64,000 nucleotides of DNA. It comes from Prauserella cavernicola (GTDB taxonomy: Bacteria; Actinomycetota; Actinomycetes; Mycobacteriales; Pseudonocardiaceae). Location: positions 248,001-312,000 of the forward strand of contig NZ_JAENJH010000007.1 in the NCBI RefSeq assembly GCF_016595675.1. Reading direction: 5' to 3'. The notes below the pieces were generated by a model. It made no database searches, was not told where the DNA came from, and saw nothing but the letters and a program-made list of their open reading frames with translations. This document shows, one piece after another, positions 58,735-64,000 of the stretch. The position numbers and the translations under genes were made by a program. Within the stretch, counting starts at the first letter, position 1; the number at the start of each line of letters is the position of its first letter.

Positions 58735-59051
58735 CCCTGCGGGTCACGGTCAGCGAGACGGTGGAGGGCCCCGAGGTCGCGCTCGCGGGCGACCTTGCGC
58801 TGGACACCGTCGGCCGGCTGCGCGGCGAGCTGATCAAACTGGTGGGCTCCGCGGAGCCCGGCACCAGGGTGCGGGTGGATCTCTCGGGGCTCACGCTGCT
58901 GGACTCCAGCGGACTGAGCGTGCTGATCACCGCCCACAAGATCGCGGTGGAGCGCGGCGCTTCAGTGGTGCTGGCCAGCCCTCCGGATCACGTCGAGCGC
59001 ACCCTGCGGATCACCGGCCTGCACGAGGTCCTCGACATCGCCGTGTCGTGA
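58731..59051 (+). CDS. STAS anti-anti-sigma factor
   Basis: 106 residues. RVRVDLSGLTLLDSSGLSVL has the phosphorylatable Ser59 in D58-S59-S60-G61. In partner switching the unphosphorylated form binds the anti-sigma kinase and frees a sigma factor. Coupled to the cobalamin-domain gene by ATGA. The cognate anti-sigma and sigma are not adjacent; the ATPase-like protein at 55216 is a weak candidate. Confidence 0.92.
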   Translation: MTLRVTVSETVEGPEVALAGDLALDTVGRLRGELIKLVGSAEPGTRVRVDLSGLTLLDSSGLSVLITAHKIAVERGASVVLASPPDHVERTLRITGLHEVLDIAVS

Positions 59052-59143
59052 TCCACGCCACTTTCAGGTGTAGTCCTCGATGTGCGGGGTAGTTGATCTC
59101 CGGCCCGTGTCGGGGCGGGCCCTTCGACCGCTCGCACAGAGAG

Positions 59144-59172
59144 GCGCCGGTGATCTCAGAGGTCACCGGCGC
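59144..59172. terminator. Terminator between the STAS and MerR-B12 genes
   Basis: A 10-bp perfect stem GCGCCGGTGA/TCACCGGCGC with a 9-base loop, overlapping the MerR-B12 stop codon, serves two convergent genes. Confidence 0.65.
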
Positions 59173-60037
59173 TTCGGTCGTTCAGGGGCAGGACGTCCAG
59201 CGCCGAGTCCAGGTCGTTGACCACCGTGAGCTCCGTGGTGGCGGGGTTCCAGCCGGGCCCGGCGAGATACACGGTCCGCCCGCGCGCGGCGAGTGTCCCG
59301 GCGAGGCCGGTGTCGGCGGTCGCGGTCGTCATCGCCCACAGCAGCACCGCGGCAGGGTCCAGCCGGTCCGCCAGGTCCAGCGTCATCACCCGGCCGGCGG
59401 GCGCACCGGTGAAGACGGCGGCCACGCCCCGTTCGGCCAGCGCCGCCCTGAGCACCTCCAGCGGTAGCACGTGGTGCTCGCCGGGGCACGGGGCGAGCAG
59501 CACGGACCCGACCGTGCGCGCGGGTCCGCGGGCATACGTGTGGCGGTTGAGCGCGGCCGAAATCTCGGCGGCGAGGCCCCATTCGATGGCGAAGCACTCC
59601 TCGCCGCGCTCCCAGCGCGTGCCGAGGCTGCGCAGTACCGGCGCCGCCACGTTCTGCCAGGTGCTCGCGGCGCCTTCGGCGGCCAGCGACTCGTCGAGGG
59701 CGGTCGCCATCGTGGCCAGCCGCAGTTCCTCCGTGGCCTCCTCGAGTTCGAGCCCAGAGCCGGGGGCGAGCGCGCCGCCGGCGCTGCCGCGCACGGCCAG
59801 CGCCGCCTCCCGGGTGCGCACGCCCTCGTCGATGAGCTGGCGCATGCGCCGCAGCCGGGCGACGTCGGAGTCGGAGTAGCGCCGCTGCCTGCCCTGCACC
59901 CGCACCGACGGCCCGATGCCGTAGCGCGCGTCCCAGCTGCGAAGGGTGATCGGCGAGACACCGAGAAGTCGTGCGACCCGGCCCGGCGTCCACAACGCCG
60001 GCTGCCGCGTCTCCGTGCCGCCTGCCCCGGAGTTCAT
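59156..60037 (-). CDS. MerR-family regulator with cobalamin-binding domain (CarH/LitR-like)
   Basis: 293 residues. The MerR HTH is LWTPGRVARLLGVSPITLRS followed by WDARYGIGPSVRVQGRQRRY. A helical bundle has W142-x9-E152-W153: the His of the W-x9-EH light-sensor motif is Trp here. The B12 domain has CPGEHHVLPLEVLRAALAER, with E187 and H189 in the cobalt-ligand region. CarH binds DNA as an adenosylcobalamin tetramer in the dark. The lost His suggests altered light response or different ligand use. The ATG at 60037 is chosen; upstream context is weak. Divergent from an NmrA-like gene, its likely target. Confidence 0.88.
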   Translation of the reverse strand: MNSGAGGTETRQPALWTPGRVARLLGVSPITLRSWDARYGIGPSVRVQGRQRRYSDSDVARLRRMRQLIDEGVRTREAALAVRGSAGGALAPGSGLELEEATEELRLATMATALDESLAAEGAASTWQNVAAPVLRSLGTRWERGEECFAIEWGLAAEISAALNRHTYARGPARTVGSVLLAPCPGEHHVLPLEVLRAALAERGVAAVFTGAPAGRVMTLDLADRLDPAAVLLWAMTTATADTGLAGTLAARGRTVYLAGPGWNPATTELTVVNDLDSALDVLPLNDRSAGDL

Positions 60038-60087
60038 CGCCCACCACCATCTCACAGCGAGGATGCGACGGCTGTGCTCGTACTGCA

Positions 60088-60112
60088 ACGGTTTCGTCCG
60101 TCTACTACGGTT
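60088..60112. promoter_or_regulatory. Direct ACGGTT repeats in the MerR-B12 divergent promoter
   Basis: ACGGTT occurs at 60088-60093 and 60107-60112, 19 bases apart (two helical turns), with a CCGT between. A -35-like TTGAAA (60111-60116) overlaps the second. Possible binding site for the regulator. Confidence 0.4.
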
Positions 60113-60161
60113 GAAAGTGCATCGTTTGAGTATCGATTCACCGACCTTCACGGGAGCTGGC

Positions 60162-61070
60162 ATGCGTGTTCTGGTCGCCGGTGCGTCCGGATTCGTCGGC
60201 AGCCGGGTGTGCCCGGCGCTGGTGCGGGCGGGACACGATGTCGCCGCCATGACCCGCAAGCCGGGTGACTACGCGGGCGCGGGAGACGCCGTCTATGGCG
60301 ACGTGGCCGACGAGGCCTCGCTCGACGACGCGCTCGAGGGCGCCGAGGCCGCCTACTACCTGGTGCATTCGCTGCAGGACAACGACTTCGAGCAGCGCGA
60401 CGCCGACGCGGCCCGCGCGTTCGGTGCGGCGGCCGCACGCGCCGGGGTGGGCCGCATCGTCTACCTCGGCGGGCTCGGTGACGACAACGACGAGCTCTCG
60501 GCCCACCTGCGCAGCAGGCGCGAGGTGGAGAGCCTGCTCGGTGAGGCGGGCGTGCCGGTCACGGCGTTGCGCGCCGGGATCGTCGTCGGCCACGGCGGCA
60601 TCTCGTGGGAGATCACCCGGCAGCTCGTGGAACATCTGCCCGCGATGGTGACGCCCCGGTGGGCGCAGACCAGGACCCAGCCCATCGCCGTCTCCGACGT
60701 GGTGCGGTACCTCGTCGGGGTGCTGGAGTCGCCGGAGACGACGGGGCGCGCGTTCGAACTGGGCGGCGCCGACGTGCTCACCTACGTCGAGATGATGCGC
60801 GGGCTCGCGCGGATCGAGGGCCGCAGCCCGGTGATCGTGCCGGTGCCGCTGCTCACGGCCCGGCTGTCGTCGCTGTGGCTCTCACTGGTCACCGACGTGG
60901 ACGTGGCGACGGGGCGCACGCTCATCGACTCGATGGCCAACGAGGTGGTGGTGCGCGACGACGCCATCACCACGCTCGTCCCGTTCGAGCCGCTGGGCTA
61001 CGACGACGCCGTGCTGGAGGCGCTGGGGGACCGGGCCAGGGCGGGCCGCCGGTCCGGGGCGGTCGCGTGA
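60162..61070 (+). CDS. NmrA/NDUFA9-like NAD(P)-binding protein
   Basis: 302 residues. The atypical SDR motif MRVLVAGASGFVGSRVCPAL is followed by GDVADEASLDDALEGAEAAY and YLVHSL, and by RIVYLGGLGDDNDELSAHLR with SRREVESLLGEAGVPVTALR. The classical Y-x3-K is not evident, as in regulatory or lipid-linked members. The ATG at 60162 has GGGAG 5 bases before it. First of a unit with CPBP and SRPBCC genes and divergent from the MerR-B12 gene. Confidence 0.85.
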   Translation: MRVLVAGASGFVGSRVCPALVRAGHDVAAMTRKPGDYAGAGDAVYGDVADEASLDDALEGAEAAYYLVHSLQDNDFEQRDADAARAFGAAAARAGVGRIVYLGGLGDDNDELSAHLRSRREVESLLGEAGVPVTALRAGIVVGHGGISWEITRQLVEHLPAMVTPRWAQTRTQPIAVSDVVRYLVGVLESPETTGRAFELGGADVLTYVEMMRGLARIEGRSPVIVPVPLLTARLSSLWLSLVTDVDVATGRTLIDSMANEVVVRDDAITTLVPFEPLGYDDAVLEALGDRARAGRRSGAVA

Positions 61071-61669
61071 GGGCGCTGCGCCGCGGGCTCGCGACAGCGG
61101 GCGCCGCTGGAGCCGGGCTGCTCGGCCGCTCGTTCGCGGAGAAGCCCGGTTCGCGCCGGTTCTACGGACTCACCGGTGGCTCCGCCGTCGTGCTGCTGAC
61201 GGCGGGAGTGCTCGGCCGGGACCGGACCGTGACCGCCTCGCGAGCGTCGTCTCCCGTGGCCGCCGTCGCGCTCGGCGCCGCCGCCTTCGGCGTCTTCCGC
61301 GTCGCGTTGCCGCTCGCGGAGCGGGTGCCCGGTTTTTCAGGCCCGCTGGCGAGGATCCGGTCCTACGCCACCGAGGGCCCGGCGAGCGCCACCGTGGTGA
61401 CGACGCTGGCCAACGGGGTGGCCGAGGAGGTGTTCTTCCGGGGCGCGGTGTTCGCCGCAGCCGGGCGGACACCGGTGGTCACCAGCACGCTGCTCTACAT
61501 GCTGTCCACGTCGGCGACGCGCAATCCCGCGCTCGTCGGCGCCTCCGCCGTGATGGGTGTCCTTTTCGGACTGCAGCGGCAGAGTACCGGGGGAGTGCGG
61601 GAACCGGTGCTGACGCACCTGGTGTGGTCCGCGCTGATGTTGCGTCATCTGACTCGCGTGAAGGAGTGA
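61067..61669 (+). CDS. CPBP-family intramembrane protease-like protein
   Basis: 200 residues, about five helices. VAEEVFFRGAVFAAAGR contains the E-E-x3-R motif of CPBP (Rce1-like) glutamate proteases. The second catalytic motif (F-x3-H) is not obvious. GTG start overlapping the previous stop by GTGA. Probable membrane maturation or immunity role; target unknown. Confidence 0.8.
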   Translation: MRALRRGLATAGAAGAGLLGRSFAEKPGSRRFYGLTGGSAVVLLTAGVLGRDRTVTASRASSPVAAVALGAAAFGVFRVALPLAERVPGFSGPLARIRSYATEGPASATVVTTLANGVAEEVFFRGAVFAAAGRTPVVTSTLLYMLSTSATRNPALVGASAVMGVLFGLQRQSTGGVREPVLTHLVWSALMLRHLTRVKE

Positions 61670-61674
61670 TCACC

Positions 61675-62112
61675 ATGGTCGACGTCCGGCGCACGTTCAC
61701 CGTGCGCGCCCCGCTCGACACCGTCGTGGACTACCTGTCCGACTTCGCCAACGCCGAGAGCTGGGACCCCGGCACGGTGTCGTGCGCCCGCCTCGGCACC
61801 GGCCCGGTCGAGGTCGGGTCCCGCTGGCGCAACGTCTCCGAGTTCCGGGGCAAGGAGACCGAACTGGTGTACCGCCTCACCCGCAGGGAACGGGAGCGGC
61901 TGACGTTCGTGGGCGAGAACAAGACCGCGACGTCCACCGACGACGTGGCCTTCGCCGAGGTGGACGGGGGAACGCGCATCGACTACCGGGCGAGCATCCG
62001 GTTTCACGGTCTGGCGAAGCTCGCGGACCCCTTCCTGCGCCGCGAGTTCGAACGGCTCGGTGACGAACTGGTCCCCACGATGACGGCCGCGGTCGAGCGG
62101 CTCGGTAGCTGA
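61675..62112 (+). CDS. SRPBCC (START-like) ligand-binding protein
   Basis: 145 residues. The helix-grip fold begins VRRTFTVRAPLDTVVDYLSD, then FANAESWDPGTVSCARLGTG, and ends with a long helix (LRREFERLGDELVPTMTAAV). It binds a lipid-like or aromatic ligand, or acts as a cyclase. It lies 5 bases after the CPBP gene, in the same unit. Confidence 0.88.
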   Translation: MVDVRRTFTVRAPLDTVVDYLSDFANAESWDPGTVSCARLGTGPVEVGSRWRNVSEFRGKETELVYRLTRRERERLTFVGENKTATSTDDVAFAEVDGGTRIDYRASIRFHGLAKLADPFLRREFERLGDELVPTMTAAVERLGS

Positions 62113-62181
62113 GCGCGCCCGGCCGACGGGGTCACGGACATGCCACACGAACATCGTCTTGGCGTCGGGCAGAATGCACCT

Positions 62182-62973
62182 ATGGTCAGTGAGCAGGAAT
62201 GGGTGAAGGAGCGGCAGCTCTTCGCCGGTGTCGCGCCGTCGGCCGACCAGGCCGCGGCGGAACCGTGGACGGGCCCGCTGGCCCACGAGTTCGCGAAGGT
62301 GGCGCATCTGCTCCTCGACAGTCCCACCGTGGCGGGTGTGCTCGACCGGGTCGTGGGGGCGGTGAAGGCGCTGGTCCCGGAGGCCGACTTCGTCAGCATC
62401 ACCTTGCGCACCAAGGAGGGCCGCTACACCACGCCGGTGCGCACCGACGAGCTGGCCGACCGGCTCGACGAGCTGCAGTACACCTTCGACGAGGGTCCGT
62501 GCGTGCACGCCACCCGAACGTCGGGTGAGGGCATCGTCGACGTGCCCGACGTGTCGGCGGGCCCGTGGCCGCGCTGGGCGAGTGAGGCGGCCGCGCTCGG
62601 GGTCGGCAGCGTGTTCGCGGTGGGCCTCGTGCCCGCCGACGACCCGCCGCGCCTCGGTGCACTGAACCTGTACTCCCGCCAGTCCCACGCGCTGGACAAG
62701 GTCGACCGCGATCTGTCGATCGTGCTCGCCAGCCACGCGACGGTGGCACTGGCGGCGACCACGGCGATGACGTCGGCCGAGTTCGAGCACGCCCAGCTGC
62801 GTGCCGCGCTGGAGAGCAGGGACGTGATCGGTCAGGCGAAGGGCATCCTGATGCAGCGGCGCGGGCTCTCCGCCGAGGGGGCGTTCGACCTGCTGCGCCG
62901 CACGTCGCAAGACCTCAACATCAAGCTCGCGAAGGTCGCGGAGCTGTTCGTGAACAGCAGGCACGACATCTGA
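62182..62973 (+). CDS. GAF-ANTAR transcription antiterminator
   Basis: 263 residues. The GAF domain (about 35-180) includes ADFVSITLRTKEGRYTTPVR, and the ANTAR domain (about 195-260) begins LRAALESRDVIGQAKGILMQ and has RRGLSAEGAFDLLRRTSQDL. ANTAR proteins bind tandem hairpins in nascent RNA and let transcription pass a terminator. The start is uncertain: ATG at 62140 or 62182, the latter with only a weak GGGCAG. A hydroxylase or ligand is sensed by the GAF part; not known. Confidence 0.9.
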   Translation: MVSEQEWVKERQLFAGVAPSADQAAAEPWTGPLAHEFAKVAHLLLDSPTVAGVLDRVVGAVKALVPEADFVSITLRTKEGRYTTPVRTDELADRLDELQYTFDEGPCVHATRTSGEGIVDVPDVSAGPWPRWASEAAALGVGSVFAVGLVPADDPPRLGALNLYSRQSHALDKVDRDLSIVLASHATVALAATTAMTSAEFEHAQLRAALESRDVIGQAKGILMQRRGLSAEGAFDLLRRTSQDLNIKLAKVAELFVNSRHDI

Positions 62974-62997
62974 GCCCTCGGCGCCCGCCGGCCCCGC

Positions 62998-63789
62998 TCA
63001 GGCGCGTAGCGACAGCGACATGAGCGGGTCGGTGGTCGGCTGCGGCGAGCCGCCGTCGGGTTCCACGGTGACGCCGAGCACGTCGGTGCCGTCGGGCAGG
63101 GCGGCGACCAGCGGCTGGCGGTCACCTCCGCCGGCGTCGGGCATCAGCGCCATGGACCTGGCGCCGCCGGGCCCGATCGCCCACAGCTGGTGCACGTGAC
63201 CCGACGGTGCCTCGGGCATCCGCTCGGGCATGAGCACCGCCCTGCCCTCGCTGCGCGACACCACGGCGGTCATCGCCGCGCCGTCCGCGGAGCCGTGCAC
63301 GACGTGCGCGTCGGGGGCGTAGAGCACGCTCGCCATGGCGGCGCCGCGCTCACTCGCCTGCTCGAGCCGCTGTTCGGCCTGGTCCAGCTGCTGGTTCGTC
63401 CGTACCGTCACCACACCGAGGCCGGTCGCGAGAGCGAGCGCCGCCACCGCGGCCGCCACGGCGATCCGGGTGACGAGGCGGCTCCGGTCCCGGCGCGCGG
63501 GGAACGGCACGACGGTCGTCTCGGGCGGATCCTGCCGGGTGCGCGCGATCTCGTCGAGCACCCGCTGCCGCAACGCCGGAGGCGGTTCCGCCGCGGCGGC
63601 CTCGCCGAGCCGGGCCGCGGTCGCGGTGAGCTCGCGCACCTCCTGAGCGCACGCCTCGCAGCCGGCGAGGTGCTCCTCGAAGGCGGTGCGTTCGGCCTCG
63701 CCGAGCGCGTGCACCGCGTACGCGCCGGTCAGCGTCGCCATCTCGCCGTCGGCACCGTCCATGCCTTCCACGCCGTCCACGTCACTCAT
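62998..63789 (-). CDS. rskA: Anti-sigma-K factor RskA
   Basis: 263 residues. The N-terminal zinc-type anti-sigma region has H40-x3-C44-x2-C47 (HLAGCEAC). One membrane helix lies at about 112-130 (AVAAAVAALALATGLGVVTV). The outside RskA domain contains GHVHQLWAIGPGGARSMALM. It holds the sigma factor at the membrane until regulated proteolysis. The ATG overlaps the sigK stop by one base (TGATG), so the pair is co-translated. Confidence 0.92.
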   Translation of the reverse strand: MSDVDGVEGMDGADGEMATLTGAYAVHALGEAERTAFEEHLAGCEACAQEVRELTATAARLGEAAAAEPPPALRQRVLDEIARTRQDPPETTVVPFPARRDRSRLVTRIAVAAAVAALALATGLGVVTVRTNQQLDQAEQRLEQASERGAAMASVLYAPDAHVVHGSADGAAMTAVVSRSEGRAVLMPERMPEAPSGHVHQLWAIGPGGARSMALMPDAGGGDRQPLVAALPDGTDVLGVTVEPDGGSPQPTTDPLMSLSLRA

Positions 63790-64000
63790 CAGCTCGTCCC
63801 CAGGCAGTCGCGGAGCCGGATCAGCCCGTCCCGCAGCCGCGTCTTCACCGTCGAGGCGGGAGAGCTCAGCAGCTCGGCCGCCTCCTGGTACGTGTGGCCC
63901 CGGTAGTAGGTCAGCAGGACCGACTCCCGTTGCAACTCGGTCAGCGTGCTCAGGCAGCGGCGGACCGCCCGCTGCTCGAGCCTGCCCAGCACCGACTCGG
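63789..64000 (-). CDS. sigK: ECF sigma factor SigK, C-terminal part only
   Basis: Only the last 70 codons are in the window. The sigma region 4 is visible: LTELQRESVLLTYYRGHTYQ, then EAAELLSSPASTVKTRLRDG, an HTH that reads the -35. The pairing with RskA downstream identifies it as SigK-like. The N-terminus lies beyond base 64000. Confidence 0.88.
   Translation of the reverse strand, partial: ESVLGRLEQRAVRRCLSTLTELQRESVLLTYYRGHTYQEAAELLSSPASTVKTRLRDGLIRLRDCLGTS

Noticed and set aside
1-64000. Mobile elements, integrases, CRISPR arrays, tRNA or rRNA genes, secondary-metabolite megasynthases
   Set aside because: Looked for transposase, integrase, repeat-spacer patterns, cloverleaf sequences and NRPS/PKS motifs; none seen.

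Overview
The window is about 70% GC, densely coded, and carries strongly actinobacterial markers: IdeR-type iron boxes, an MmpL transporter, an F420/deazaflavin-type oxidoreductase, ANTAR and SpoIIE/STAS signalling, a SigK/RskA pair, GTG and TTG starts, and many ATGA/GTGA stop-start overlaps. The gene content fits a soil Pseudonocardiales genome (Amycolatopsis, Saccharomonospora or Prauserella type). That placement is inference from gene style, not from an rRNA. I see no rRNA, tRNA, CRISPR, insertion sequence or prophage. The window reads as ordinary chromosome rich in catabolic and regulatory modules.

Layout. 1-2.8 kb: start of a dehydrogenase gene, a perfect operator, an HTH-citrate-synthase fusion with altered catalytic residues, and a CitMHS citrate carrier. 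2.8-7.1 kb: an MFS exporter with three Ig-like repeats, its divergent TetR, and a PucR regulator. 7.1-10 kb: a two-subunit Tat-exported molybdenum hydroxylase. 10-14.1 kb: a MarR regulon (MarR, DHA2 exporter, luciferase-like monooxygenase, VOC protein) sharing one operator motif. 14.1-15.2 kb: an iron-regulated siderophore-binding lipoprotein. 15.3-18.8 kb: a PadR-ABC exporter operon. 19-23 kb: a formamide module (FmdB, FmdA, urea-type channel, formate dehydrogenase), in which formamide would give ammonia plus formate and then CO2 plus NADH. 23.6-25.4 kb: two secreted peptidoglycan peptidases (M15, M23). 25.8-30 kb: an HTH-TM-NBR1-Ig protein, a VOC protein, a PH-like membrane protein and an aldehyde dehydrogenase. 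30.1-34.1 kb: a second siderophore system (two FecCD permeases, a binding protein, a FhuF-type reductase) with iron boxes.

34.7-42.3 kb is a tricarboxylate module. The minus-strand operon tctC-tctB-tctA-CoA transferase-citryl-CoA lyase is divergent from IclR-RraA-2-hydroxyacid dehydrogenase. It suggests import, CoA activation and carbon-carbon cleavage of citrate or a relative. Next come an MmpL transporter, an OtnC/OtnK four-carbon acid-sugar pair, an SDR-like protein with divergent HxlR, a chromosomal APH(3'')-type phosphotransferase, and a LysR/CaiB/GntP module with a LysR box.

54-64 kb is a signalling region: a TspO-like membrane protein, an anti-sigma-like ATPase-fold protein, a STAS protein without its phosphoserine, then an operon of GAF-SpoIIE phosphatase, a stand-alone CarH-like cobalamin photosensor carrying W-x9-EH, and a STAS protein with an intact serine. 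This operon converges on a MerR-B12 regulator. Further on are an NmrA-like oxidoreductase, a CPBP membrane protein, an SRPBCC protein, a GAF-ANTAR regulator, and RskA/SigK. The most novel-looking proposal here is a cobalamin, possibly light-sensing, input into partner-switching control of a sigma factor.
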